Source of the DNA: JBBPYC01 sp965218765
Lineage (GTDB): Bacteria > Pseudomonadota > Gammaproteobacteria > Burkholderiales > Burkholderiaceae_C
Assembly: GCA_965218765.1 (NCBI GenBank)
Contig: CBDCLU010000004.1
Span: forward strand, 62,001-126,000
DNA: 64,000 nt
Reading direction: 5' to 3'
The position numbers and the translations under genes are program-made. Positions 17,845 through 28,700 of the stretch are shown one piece after another (within the stretch, counting starts at the first letter, position 1; each line of letters begins with the position of its first letter). The notes beneath the pieces were generated by a model, which did no database searches, was not told the DNA's origin, and was given only the letters and a program-made list of their open reading frames with translations.

Positions 17845-17888
17845 GGCTGGGCAGTGACGTGCCTGCCCGTCGCGCTGCAGCGCAGCGG

Positions 17889-19403
17889 TTATCGGCCGTA
17901 CGCCGCTTCGCCGTGCGAGGTGATGTCCAGCCCTTCGCGCTCGGACTCATCCGTTACGCGCAGGCCGATCACGATGTCGACAATCTTGTAGGCGACGACG
18001 GACACCACGCCGGACCACACAATGGTCAGCAGCACTGCCTTGGTCTGAATCCAGACCTGCGAGGCGATCGAATAGGCGTCCGGCGTGGTGGTGGCGGCCG
18101 TGACCCAGTCGGCGACGGCGCTCGGGCCGCCGAGCGCCGGCGAGTTGAACACGCCGGTCAGGATCGCGCCGACGATGCCGCCGATGCCATGCACGCCGAA
18201 CACGTCGAGCGAATCGTCCGCACCCAGCATGTGCTTCAGACCATTCACGCCCCAGAGGCAAGCAACACCCGCGACCACGCCGATCACCAGTGCGCCGCCG
18301 ATGCCGACGTTGCCGGCTGCCGGTGTGATCGCCACCAGCCCGGCGACGGCGCCGGACGCTGCGCCCAGCATCGATGCCTTGCCGCGCATCATCGCTTCGA
18401 ACAGGCACCAGGACAGCACCGCAGCGGCCGTGGCCACCAGCGTGTTCATGAACGCCAGTGCCGCAAAACCGTTCGCTTCCAAGGCCGAGCCCGCGTTGAA
18501 GCCGAACCAGCCGACCCACAACAGGGAGGCGCCGACCATCGTCAACGTCAGGCTGTGCGGCGCCATCGATTCGCGGCCATAGCCGATCCGTTTGCCGACC
18601 ATGAACGCGCCGACCAGGCCGGCCACGGCCGCATTGATGTGCACCACGGTGCCGCCGGCAAAGTCGAGCGCGCCCCATTGCCAGATCAGGCCGGCCTTCG
18701 CATTCAGGCCATCGACCAGGTTCGCCGCCGTGTAAGCGTCCGGGCCCGGCCAGAACCAGACCATGTGCGCCATCGGGATGTAGCTGAACGTGAACCACAG
18801 CGCCATGAACAGCAGCACGGCCGCGAACTTGATGCGTTCGGCAAACGCGCCGACGATCAGGCAGCAGGTGATGCCCGCGAAGGTGGCCTGGAACGCGGCG
18901 AACACGATCTCAGGGATGACCACGCCCTTGCTGAACGTGGCACCGTTCACGAAGCTGCCGGCGACGTTGTCCCAGATGCCTTTCATGAACAGCCGGCTGG
19001 TGCCGCCGAAAAACGCATTGCCTTCCGTGAACGCGAAGCTGTAGCCGTACAGCACCCACAGCACGACGATCAGCGAGAACGTCACCATCACCTGCATCAG
19101 CACCGACAGCATGTTCTTGGCACGCACCAGGCCGCCATAGAACAGTGCCAGGCCCGGCACCACCATCAGGATCACCAGCATGGTCGAGACCATCATCCAG
19201 GTGGTGTCGCCCTTGTTCGGCACGGCTTCGACTGCAGCGGTCGCAGCCGATGCTGCAGCGCCCGGCGCTGCCGCCGCTGCAGCGGAGACCGCAGCCGCGC
19301 TCGGCGCGGCCGTTGCAGTGCCGGCCGGCGTGTCGGCAGCAAACGCGCCGACGCAGACGAACGTCAGCAGCAGCAAGGCCAGTGAAAGGTATTTGCGCAT
19401 CAT
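17889..19403 (-). CDS. amtB: Ammonium transporter AmtB
   Basis: AmtB is the trimeric inner-membrane ammonia/ammonium channel. The 504-residue precursor begins with a signal peptide (MMRKYLSLALLLLTFVCVGAFA), an alanine-rich linker of about 40 residues, then 11 membrane segments. Family signatures are GDTTWMMVSTMLVILMVVPGLALFYGG, GYSFAFTEGN, the pore-lining ALDFAGGTVVHINAAVAGLVGA (with the conserved AGxxVH histidine), and HMLGADDSLDVFGVHGIGGIVGAILTGVF (second twin histidine). The alanine-rich leader after the signal is longer than in E. coli AmtB. It is the last gene of a porin-glnK-amtB unit and is blocked by GlnK at high nitrogen. Confidence 0.95.
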   Translation of the reverse strand: MMRKYLSLALLLLTFVCVGAFAADTPAGTATAAPSAAAVSAAAAAAPGAAASAATAAVEAVPNKGDTTWMMVSTMLVILMVVPGLALFYGGLVRAKNMLSVLMQVMVTFSLIVVLWVLYGYSFAFTEGNAFFGGTSRLFMKGIWDNVAGSFVNGATFSKGVVIPEIVFAAFQATFAGITCCLIVGAFAERIKFAAVLLFMALWFTFSYIPMAHMVWFWPGPDAYTAANLVDGLNAKAGLIWQWGALDFAGGTVVHINAAVAGLVGAFMVGKRIGYGRESMAPHSLTLTMVGASLLWVGWFGFNAGSALEANGFAALAFMNTLVATAAAVLSWCLFEAMMRGKASMLGAASGAVAGLVAITPAAGNVGIGGALVIGVVAGVACLWGVNGLKHMLGADDSLDVFGVHGIGGIVGAILTGVFNSPALGGPSAVADWVTAATTTPDAYSIASQVWIQTKAVLLTIVWSGVVSVVAYKIVDIVIGLRVTDESEREGLDITSHGEAAYGR

Positions 19404-19499
19404 GAAAGCGGATCCTGAAAACGTGTTGTTGTCGTCTGATGGAAAGGCGGAAAAAAGACCGGGATCGACCGGCGCGCTGCAGCCAGTCGGCGCGCGGCG

Positions 19500-19838
19500 C
19501 TAGAGCGCGTCGGCGCCGGTTTCGCCGGTGCGGATGCGGATCACCTGCTCCAGTTCGGTGACGAACACCTTGCCGTCGCCGATCTTGCCGGTGCGCGCGG
19601 CGTTCTCGATCGCTTCGATCACGCGGTCCTGCAGCGCATCGTCGATGGCTGCCTCGACCTTGACCTTGGGCAGAAAGTCGACCACGTACTCGGCGCCGCG
19701 GTACAGCTCGGTGTGGCCTTTCTGGCGGCCGAAACCTTTGACTTCGGTGACGGTGATGCCCTGCACGCCGATGTCCGACAGTGCTTCGCGCACCTCGTCG
19801 AGCTTGAAGGGTTTGATGATGGCGGTGATGAGTTTCAT
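19500..19838 (-). CDS. glnK: Nitrogen regulatory PII protein GlnK
   Basis: The 112-residue protein is a canonical PII trimer subunit: MKLITAIIKPFKLDEVREAL, the T-loop GFGRQKGHTELYRGAEYVVDF with the uridylylated tyrosine in ELYRGAEY, KVKVEAAIDDAL, and TGKIGDGKVFV. The close link with amtB on the same strand (96-base gap) identifies it as the GlnK paralogue, which binds AmtB directly. It follows the porin gene by 105 bases; a shared sigma-54 type promoter upstream of the porin is proposed. Confidence 0.95.
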   Translation of the reverse strand: MKLITAIIKPFKLDEVREALSDIGVQGITVTEVKGFGRQKGHTELYRGAEYVVDFLPKVKVEAAIDDALQDRVIEAIENAARTGKIGDGKVFVTELEQVIRIRTGETGADAL

Positions 19839-19943
19839 GGCTTGGCTTGAGCTCCTTGGGGAAATGCGTTTTCGTCGCTGATTGATAAGCGGGGTTTTCA
19901 GCGAGCCGGCGGCGCCCCGGTGTCCTGCGAGTCGTCCGGAATC

Positions 19944-20738
19944 TCAGAACACTTTTTTCACGCCGAACACCACCCCGGTGCGGCCGAGGTTCTGGTCGCT
20001 CGCGCCGCGATAGGCACTGGTGCTGGTGGCCACCAGCGCGAGCGACAACGTGAATCCGTACAGATCCTTGTTCGCTGCGACCGAGTAGTCGGTGTAGGAA
20101 AACTCGTGGTTGTTCGCAACCCACTGATGCCCGATGTGCGGCACCACGGTGAAGCCGTAGCCGACGTCGAACGTGGCCGACACATCCAGGTAGCCGCTGT
20201 TCTTGCTGTCCGCAAAACCGAACAGGTTCGTCACGCTGTGCGAATACTTCACGTTCACGATGTTGTAGCTGCCGCCAACGTAGAGCTCGGTCGTGTTCGC
20301 GCTGGGGTTCAGGTGATTGCGCGAGTACTGGTAGTGCAACACGCCGACGTCGTAGCCGAAGTCGCGGAACGTGCCCTTGTAGCCGCCGTAGAGGTCGAGT
20401 TCGACGCTGCCGTCGCCGCCCGCATCCCGGATGAACTTCACGCCGCTGGCCCAGGCACCGACGTAGAAACCCAGCTTGCTGCTGAAATCGATGCCCCCCT
20501 GCAAGGTCGGGTTCAGCCGTGTCTGCGAAATACCGCGATAACGATAGTCCGTCACGCCGGCGATGTTGTAGCCCAGCGTGTAATCGGGCTCGGGCTTCGC
20601 GTTGGGCTCAGGCGTTGCGTTCGACGTCGGCGCGACCGCCTGGGAGGCCTGCGAGTTGGTCTGCGCGGCAACGGTCGTGGCGAAGCCGAGCGCGCACAGC
20701 ACGAGCGGCAGCAGGCGGCAGGAAGCAGAGCGGATCAT
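19944..20738 (-). CDS. TorF-family putative porin
   Basis: The 264-residue precursor has a signal peptide (MIRSASCRLLPLVLCALGFATTVAAQ), a short low-complexity linker (ASQAVAPTSNATPEPNAKPEPD), then beta strands typical of the TIGR02001/TorF porin-like family: YTLGYNIAGVTDYRYRGISQT, TLQGGIDFSSKLGFYVGAW, VELDLYGGYKG, and it ends with VVFGVKKVF, a C-terminal phenylalanine recognised by the outer-membrane assembly machinery. In Burkholderiales this family is commonly upstream of glnK-amtB, suggesting a nitrogen-limitation outer-membrane channel. The start is set by the signal peptide; upstream sequence is not protein-like. Confidence 0.85.
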   Translation of the reverse strand: MIRSASCRLLPLVLCALGFATTVAAQTNSQASQAVAPTSNATPEPNAKPEPDYTLGYNIAGVTDYRYRGISQTRLNPTLQGGIDFSSKLGFYVGAWASGVKFIRDAGGDGSVELDLYGGYKGTFRDFGYDVGVLHYQYSRNHLNPSANTTELYVGGSYNIVNVKYSHSVTNLFGFADSKNSGYLDVSATFDVGYGFTVVPHIGHQWVANNHEFSYTDYSVAANKDLYGFTLSLALVATSTSAYRGASDQNLGRTGVVFGVKKVF

Positions 20739-20797
20739 GAAAGCAGTTCCTTCGATGGGTGCAGTGACGATGAGCGATGAGTCGCAGGTATCTCCTT

Positions 20798-20813
20798 TGC
20801 ACGGACCGTGCCA
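20798..20813 (-). promoter_or_regulatory. Sigma-54 type promoter for porin-glnK-amtB
   Basis: On the minus strand the sequence TGGCAC-GGTCC-GTGCA matches the -24/-12 consensus TGGCAC-N5-TTGCA with one mismatch and exact spacing. It lies 60 bases upstream of the porin start codon, leaving a leader of about 45-50 bases. Sigma-54 control under NtrC is the known mode for glnK-amtB operons in many proteobacteria. Confidence 0.7.
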
Positions 20814-20965
20814 CCCGCGTGAAAAGCCACACCGGCAGGTTGTTGCAGTGCAGCAGCGCGACGCGGTTGTGTGCGGGAACTTTTCCTGCAAACCCGCATG
20901 CAACGATTCAACCCGCATCGAATGCCTTGAACTGGTGCCTGAAAGCCGTGGAGCTGCCACCGAAA

Positions 20966-20982
20966 CGCACCGGATTTGTGCA
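20966..20982 (-). promoter_or_regulatory. Possible NtrC enhancer site
   Basis: The sequence CGCACC-GGATT-TGTGCA resembles the NtrC dyad TGCACC-N5-GGTGCA with a mismatch at each outer/inner position. It is about 155 bases upstream of the sigma-54 element, a usual enhancer distance. A single imperfect site is weak evidence. Confidence 0.4.
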
Positions 20983-21030
20983 TGGGTTTCGGCTACCAAT
21001 GCGTTCGCTTGTCGTGCTTGAAGCGGTCAC

Positions 21031-22584
21031 ATGAGCCTGGCACTGATACAAAGCCGCGCGTTGCTCGGTCTGTCCGCGCCGCCAGTCACGGTCGAAGTGC
21101 ATCTGGCCAACGGCCTGCCGAGCTTCACCTTGGTCGGGCTGGCCGATGTCGAAGTCAAGGAAGCGCGTGAGCGGGTCCGGTCCGCGTTGCAGAACTCGGG
21201 CCTTGAATTTCCACACAACAAGCGCATCACCGTGAACCTCGCGCCGGCCGATCTGCCAAAAGATTCGGGCCGCTTCGACCTGCCGATCGCGCTCGGCATC
21301 CTGGCTGCCAGCGGGCAGATCGACGCGGCGCGACTGGCCGGCCACGAGTTCGCGGGTGAGTTGTCGCTGTCCGGCGGTCTGCGGCCGGTGCGCGGCGCGT
21401 TGGCGATGAGTCTGGCGCTGCACACAAGCGGCAACAACGCGCGGCTCGTGTTGCCGCCCGGCAGTGCGGAAGAAGCCGCGCTGGTGCCGGCTGCAGAAGT
21501 CTGGCGTGCTAAGAATTTGATAGATGTGGTGCGCCATTTCATGCCGCCTGCAGCCGATTCGGGTGCTTCGATGGCGGACGACCACCACACCGCCGATGAC
21601 GGCTTGGTCCGGCTGGCCAGCCGGCCGCTGTCGGCGCAGCCCGACTACCCCGACCTAGCCGACGTGAAAGGCCAGGCCGGCGCCCGGCGCGCGCTGGAGA
21701 TCGCCGCGGCCGGCGGCCACAGCCTGCTGCTGCGCGGCCCGCCGGGCTCGGGCAAGTCGATGCTCGCGCAGCGCTTTGCCGGCCTGCTGCCGCCGATGGC
21801 GCTCGATGAAGCGCTGCAGAGCGCAGCGCTGGCCAGTCTGGCCGGCCACTTTGCGCAGGACCGCTGGGCGCAGCGCCCGACGCGCCAGCCGCACCACACC
21901 GCGAGCGCGGTGGCGCTGGTCGGCGGTGGCTCGCCGCCGCGCCCGGGCGAAATCTCGCTCGCGCACCACGGCGTGCTGTTTCTTGATGAGTTGCCTGAAT
22001 TTCCGCGTGCAGCCCTGGAAGCGCTGCGTGAACCGCTCGAGTCCGGCCGCATCACGATCTCGCGCGCTGCGTCCCAGGCCGAGTTTCCCGCTCAGTTCCA
22101 ACTGATCGGCGCGATGAACCCATGCCCGTGCGGCTACTTCGGTGCGCCGGCGGCGGCAGCCGCCCGCGCCTGCCGCTGCACGCCCGAACAAGTGACGCGC
22201 TATCAGGCCAAGCTGAGCGGTCCGCTGCTGGACCGGATCGATCTGCACGTCGAAGTGCCCGCATTGCCGACCACCGAACTGATGGCAACGCAGCCGGGCG
22301 AGGCCACTGCCACGGTTCGGACCCGCGTGGTGGCTGCGCGCGAGCGAGCCAACTCGCGGCAGGGCAAGCCGAATCAGGCGCTGGCCGGGCTTGAACTGGA
22401 AGCGCAGCTGCAGCTCGAAGCCCCGGCGGCGGCCTTTCTGACCAACGCCGCCGCGCGCTTGCACCTGAGCGCGCGCAGCACGCACCGGGTGCTCAAGGTT
22501 GCCCGCACGATCGCCGACCTGGGCGGCGCCGCATCGACCGGGGTGGCCCACGTGGCCGAAGCCGTGCAGTATCGGCGCGTTTGA
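21031..22584 (+). CDS. comM: YifB/ComM family Mg-chelatase-like AAA+ ATPase
   Basis: ComM is the hexameric branch-migration helicase that aids integration of DNA during natural transformation. The 517-residue protein has the N-terminal Lon-substrate-like domain (SLALIQSRALLGLSAPPVTVEVHLANGLPSF, GRFDLPIALGILAASGQI), the AAA+ core with Walker A RGPPGSGKSMLA, Walker B GVLFLDELPEFPR, the sensor AMNPCPCGYFG with its cysteine-containing finger, and a C-terminal Mg-chelatase domain ending LSARSTHRVLKVARTIADL. Length matches E. coli YifB. It is divergent from the porin operon and converges with the IPTL-CTERM gene. The N-terminal ATG is used; no upstream alternative is evident. Confidence 0.93.
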   Translation: MSLALIQSRALLGLSAPPVTVEVHLANGLPSFTLVGLADVEVKEARERVRSALQNSGLEFPHNKRITVNLAPADLPKDSGRFDLPIALGILAASGQIDAARLAGHEFAGELSLSGGLRPVRGALAMSLALHTSGNNARLVLPPGSAEEAALVPAAEVWRAKNLIDVVRHFMPPAADSGASMADDHHTADDGLVRLASRPLSAQPDYPDLADVKGQAGARRALEIAAAGGHSLLLRGPPGSGKSMLAQRFAGLLPPMALDEALQSAALASLAGHFAQDRWAQRPTRQPHHTASAVALVGGGSPPRPGEISLAHHGVLFLDELPEFPRAALEALREPLESGRITISRAASQAEFPAQFQLIGAMNPCPCGYFGAPAAAAARACRCTPEQVTRYQAKLSGPLLDRIDLHVEVPALPTTELMATQPGEATATVRTRVVAARERANSRQGKPNQALAGLELEAQLQLEAPAAAFLTNAAARLHLSARSTHRVLKVARTIADLGGAASTGVAHVAEAVQYRRV

Positions 22585-22713
22585 AACAATCGGCCGGACC
22601 GGCACGCGCCGCCAAGCGGCGCACCGCGATGACGGCCGGCCCCCGACGCCCCCGACGCGGCGAGACGGCCCGGGGCCAGCCGGTTCCTGGCGCGAAAGGC
22701 CAGCCCGCCTCGC

Positions 22714-25700
22714 TCACACGCGCCGCTGCCGCCGCATCCCCCCCATCCCCGCCAGCAGCAGCAAGCTGCCGAGCGCAAGCAGCGCCCATTCAGACAACGT
22801 CGGAATGGGCTGCACGCCAGCCGCGACGGTGGTGCCACTCGCCTCGTTGTTGGCCATGTTGCTTTCCGGCGTGGACGTGGCGATGGTGGACCGCACCACT
22901 ACTTTGGTGCCTGCGGCCGGTGCCGTGTAGTTCAGAGTGAACGCGATGCGCTGGCCGCTCACCAGCGGACTGGCAAGCCCGCTGAGCACGACGGCGCCGG
23001 TGCCCGAGTCGTATATGCAGCCGATGACACCGCCGCCGCAGCCGACGTTTGCGAGGCCCGCCGGCAGCTGCAAGGCGTAGCCGGTGATCACGGCGCCGGC
23101 CACGCCGACGTTCGCAAACGTGACCGGCACAGAGACGGTGCTGCCCGGTTCCGCAACTGCCGGCGGCGACACCGTGGTCAGCACATCCGCGAAGATGCTG
23201 GGCGCTGCGGCGCTGGCCGCGATGGTGGCGCGGGCGGTGTCGTTGCCTGCGTTGGTGTCGCCCGCGGCTCCGGTGCTGCCGGTGACCGCCGAGCTGCCAG
23301 CCGCCGTCGGCGTACCGGCCACCGTGCAGGTCACCGTCTGGCCGGCCGCCACCGCTGCGCCTGCGTTCCAGACGGCATTCGACGGACCGACCGTGCAGCC
23401 GCCGACCGCGACGCCGGCCGGCAGCCCGGTCACGCTGCACGATGTGCCGGCGCTCGCCGGTGCACCGCCGCCGTTGGTGCAGCTGAAGCTGCCGCTGTAG
23501 GGCACGCCGACCGTGGCCGTCGCCGGCAGTCCGCTCAGGTTGATGCCAAGGTCCGGCGCGGCTGCCGCCGTCACGCTGGTCGAGCCATCGGCGCGGTTGT
23601 TGCCGGTGTCGCTCTCCGCCGTGGTGGTCGTGATGGTCGACGCAACACCGACCAGACCGGTAGCCGGTGCCGTGTAAGACAGCGTCAGGTTCACCGCCTG
23701 ACCGGCGCCAAGCATCGTCGGCAGACCACAGCCCGTGACGGCACCGGTGCCCGCGTCGAATCCGCATGCAGCACCACCGTTCGCGATGGCGACGTTGCCG
23801 GACGCACCGCTGAGCGTGACGTTGTAGGTCACGCCGGCCGCCCCCACCGCGCCGGTATTGCTGAAGCTCACCGGCGCGCTTACTGCCTGACCGGCGACCG
23901 CGCCGGCGGGCGGCAAGACGCTGGTCGTCACGTCGGCCAGCCCCACCACCGTGGTGCCGGACGCCGTGTTGTTGCCGGTGTTCGGGTCGAACGTGCTGGT
24001 CGAGATCGACGCATTCACCGGCAACTGGCCGGCGTTCGGTGACGTGTAGGTCAGCGTGAACGGCACGCTTTGGTTGACGGCAAGCGATGTAAGCAACCCG
24101 GTCACCGTGACGACGCCGGTGCCGGCTGCGTACGTGCAGATTGCGGGCGGGCTGCACGACACGTCCGTCAGCCCCGGCGGCAGGCCGATCGTGTATGTCA
24201 CGTTGTCTGCGGTTGCCGGCCCGAGGTTGGCCACGGTGAGCGGCACGCTGACCGGCTGGCCCGGCGCGGCTTCGGCTTGTACTGCCAGCGTCGCCCGAAC
24301 ATCGGCACCCGCGGCCGCTAGCACCACGGTGGTGTTGGTGGTCGCGCTGTTGTTCGTCGTGTTGGTCTCGCCGGTGGTGCTGGTGGCGATGATCGCCTGC
24401 GTGGCCACCACGCCGCTGGCGGGCGCGGTGAAGCTCAGCGCGACGTTGGCGAACGCGCCGGACGCCAATGAAGTCGGCAGGCCGGTCACCGTGACGATGC
24501 CGGTGCCGCTTGCATACCCGCAACTGGCCGGCGCCGCACAGGTCACGTCGGACAGGCCGCCTGGCAACGTCAGCGTGTAGCTCAATCCGGCAGCGGACAC
24601 GTCACCGACGTTGCCGAATGTGACCGGCACGTTCACGGTGCTGCCCGGCGTGGCCGTGCTCGGTGCCATCAGGCTGGCGACCACATCGGGCTTGGCGCCG
24701 TTGCCGACCGTCGTGGTGGTGCCGCTGGCGCTGTTGTTGGCGGTATTGGTCTCGGTCGCCGATGTTGCAATCACCGACATCACCGGCACCTGCGTGCCGG
24801 CCGCAGGTGCCGTGTAGGTCAGGGAGAACGGCACGCTGGTGCCGGCCGCCAGCGTGGTCGGCAAGCCGCTCAGCACGACCGCACCGGAACCGCTGTCGTA
24901 GCTGCAGCCCACGCCGCTGCCCGAGCAGCTCACGCCGGTCAGCCCGCTGGGCAGGGTCAGGCCGTAGCTCGTGATCGGCACGGTCGAGACGCCGACGTTG
25001 GCGAACGTGACCGGTACCGTGACGGTGGCGCCGCGCGCGGCCGATGGCGGCGGCTGCACGGTGGTCAGCACGTCGGTGCTGCTGGCGCCGGCCGGGCTGA
25101 CCGTCAGGGCTTTGGTCGCGGTGTTGTTCGCCGTGTTGCTGTCACCGGTCGCGCCGGTGCTGCCCGTGACGGTGTATGAGCCGGCCGCGACCGGGGTGCC
25201 CGTCACGCCGCAGGTCACCACGGCATTGGCCGGCACCGCCGTGCCTGCGCTCCAGCTCGCGCCGGGAGGTCTGATCGTGCAGGCGCCCGCGGTCAGGCCG
25301 GTCGGCAGGCCGGAAACGCTGCAGGTCGTGCCCGCGCTGGCTGCCGCATTGCCCACGTTGGTGCAGCTGAAGCTGCCGCTGTAGGGACTGCCGGCCGTGG
25401 CCGTCGCGGGCAGGCCGCTCAAAGCGATCGACAGGTCCGATGCGGGTGCGGGGCTCAGCGCGGTGGAGGCGGTCGCGCTGTTGTTGTTCGCGTTGCTCTC
25501 GGCCGTCGTGGTGGTGATCGTCGACATGATCTGGACCGGTCCGGTCGCAGGCGCCGTGTAGCCCACCGTGAGGTTCAGCGACTGGCCCGGCGTCAACGTT
25601 GTCGGCAAGCCGCAGCCGGTGATCGCGCCCGTGCCGGCTGCGTAGCTGCACGCGGTGCCGCCATTGCGGACCGTGATGCCGGTCGGCGAGCCGGTCAGCG

Positions 25701-28700
25701 CGACTCGATAGGTCACACCATCGGCCGCCACCGTGCCGACGTTGCTGAAAGAAACGGGCACGCTCACGGCGGCGCCGCTGACCGCGCTGGCCGGAGGCGA
25801 GACGCTGGTGGTCACATCGGCCTGGCCGGCGCCGGTGGCCACGACCGTGCTGCCGGACGCCGCATTGTTGCCGGTGTTCGGATCGAACGTGGCGGTCGAG
25901 ATGGTCGCGTTGACCGGCACCTGGCCCGAGCCGGGCGCGGTATAGGTCAGCGTGAACGGCACGCTTTGGCCGGAGGCAAGCGTCGTGGGCAGACCGGTCA
26001 CCGTCACGACCCCGCTGCCGGTCGCATAGGTGCAAGTCACTGGTGCGTTGCAGGACACGCCGGCCAGGCCGGGCGCGAGGTTGGCCGAGTAGGTCACGCC
26101 GGCTGCATCCAGCGGGCCGAGGTTGGCGACGCTGACCGGCACGTTTACGGTCGCGCCCGGCGCCGCGTTGGCCGGCGGCGTGATGGTCACGGTGACGTCG
26201 GCGCCCGCCGAGGCGGTCACCACCGTGGTCTTGCCCGTCGCGTTGTTGTTGCCGGTGTTGGTCTCGCCGGTCGTGGTGGTGCTGATTGCCGCGCTGGCCG
26301 GCACCACGCCGGACGGCGGGGCCGTATAGCGCAAGGTCAGGCTGGCGTAGCTGCCGGCGGCCAGCGCAGTCGGCAGGCCGGTTACGGCGACCGCGCCAGT
26401 GCCGCTGTCGTAGGTACAGACGGCCGGCGAAGGGCAGCCGACGCCGGACAGGCCACCGGGCAGGGTCAGCGAATAGTTCAGACCCGCGGCCGTTACGTCG
26501 CCGACGTTGCCGAACGTAACCGGCACGCTGACGGCGCTGCCGGGCGCAGCCGTCATCGGTGCCGCCACGCTGGCGAGCACGTCGGGCTGATTGCCCTGGC
26601 CGATCGTGGTGGTGGTGCCGCTCGATGTGTTGTTGGCGGTGTTGGTCTCCATCGCCGAGGTGGTGAGGGTGGATGTCACCGGCACCTGCACGCCGGCGCC
26701 CGGCGCGGTGTAGGTGAGTGAGAAGCCGACGTTCTGGCCGGGGTCGAGGCTGGCGGGAAGTCCGGTGACCGTGACCACGCCGCTGCCCGGGTTGTATGTA
26801 CAGGTGACGCCGGCGCTGCACGCGACGTTGCTCAGGCCCGTCGGCAAGGTCAGGCCGTAGCCGGTGATCGCGGCGGTGGTGGCGCCGACGTTGCCGAAGC
26901 TGACCGGCACCGTCACCGTGCCGCCGGCTGCCGCGGCTGGCGGCGGCATCACGCTGGTCAGCACGTCGGCGGCGTTGCTGCCGCCGACCGTGGTGGTGGC
27001 GCCAGCGGAATTGGGCGCGAGGTTCGGGCCTTCGCTGGTCGTGGTGGCCACTGTTGCGAACGCGTTCACGCTGCCGCTGGCCGGCGCCGTGTAGGAAAGC
27101 GACAGGTTGACCGACTGGCCCGCAGACAGTGAAGTCGGCAGGCCGGTGATCGTGACCACGCCGCCCGCGCTGTCGTAGCTGCAGGCCGCGCCGTTGCAAC
27201 CCACGCCGGACAGGCCAGGCGGCAACGCCACCTGATACGTCACGCCGGCGGCGGTCTGGGAGCCAACGTTGCCGAAGCCGACGTTCACCGTGACGCCAGC
27301 GCCGGCGGTGGTGCCGACCGGCGCCGAGATGGTCGCGCGCACGTCGGCCGCGTCGATCACGTTCAGCGTGCTGGCCTGCGGCGTGGTGGTCTGGTAGGTC
27401 CAGAGGTTCAGCGCCTTGGTATCGCCGAAGTACTGGCTGATCGAGTTGCAGTCCGAATTCGCGTTGCTGCCACTGTCCGGCCACCAGCGCGCGTAGGCGC
27501 TGTTCGGTCCGGAACCGTTGTTATAGATCTTCGCGGACGAATCCAGTCCGCTGAGCGAGAAGGCCGGCGTCGGCTGCGGCCAAGTCGGCTGGCCGCAGAG
27601 TTGGCCGTTGAGCGTGCCGACCGCAGTGCCGCCCTTGGTGACATAGCCGCGATCGTCGTAATAGACAATCGAATCCTGCACGTTGCCGTTGAGCTTGGTG
27701 ACAGTCGGTCCGCCGTACAGATTGCCTTCCACGTCGACAAACGGGAAATGCGCCTCGCCGTTGCGGCCGGTGATGCGAAATTGGTAGTTCGAGCCGACCG
27801 GGAAATTGTTGCCCGCGTTGTCTCTGCCGTCCCATACGACCGAATACGGGCCGGTGCCGGAGGTGCCGGTCAGCACGCGATTCACGGGATTGGCCGGATC
27901 GAAGTCGAGACCATCGCGGCTGATCACGATCTGAATCGAGATCGTGTCGGTGACGGTGAAATTGAACGTGCCGCCCTGGCCGACGAAGCTGGTGGAGCTG
28001 CTCGATGGCGGATACGAAAAGCTGAACGAGTTGACCTGGGGCGGCTTCGGACTGAGCGTGATGCCCAGCGTCCCCGGCACCCCCACCCCCCCCAGCGTCT
28101 GGGTCACACCGGGCAGCACGCCGGGCGTGATGTCGCTGAAAAAAATCGGATACTGCGCGTTGTCGGCCGTCACGCCGGCGGGCAACCCATTGGACACCGG
28201 CTGGTTGGTGCCGCGGATGTCTTTGTACAGCGGCTGGCCCTGATCGCGAAAGCCGAGCGGGTTCGCGAAAAAAGTACCGGCGTTCGGATCGATGCCCTGC
28301 AGCGACTGCTTGTAGCGGTAGCCGTCGTCGGTCACATAGAACAGGCTGGAGTAAATGCGCCGCCCCGAGCCGTTGCCGCCGGTGTTGTTGGAAAACGCGT
28401 AAGTGAACACGCGACCGTCGATGTCGGCAGTCGAGCCGGTCGAACTGCCGCGCACCGTCACATCCCAGGCCGACACCGAACTGTTGGAGATCGCCGGCGG
28501 GTCCACTGCACCATTCGCACCGCCACCGGAAGCATCGACGCCGAACAGCACGCCATAGATGCCGGTAGTAGGCGCCTGATAGAAACAGGGCACGTATCCA
28601 GCCGTATTGCCGGAGCCGTCGACCGACTGCGGCCCGAGCAGTTCCTTCGCGCGCGTGTCGATCAAGCCGTTGGTGCCTGCGGAGCAGGTGCTACTCGGGC

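Noticed and set aside
23190..26970. CRISPR-like or satellite repeat array
   Set aside because: The periodicity is at the level of protein domains within one reading frame, with diverged DNA and no constant short direct repeat separated by spacers.
24523..27484. Additional long frames on the minus strand within the IPTL-CTERM gene
   Set aside because: They are frame-shifted readings of the repeat region, rich in Arg, His and Gly with no start context or family match.
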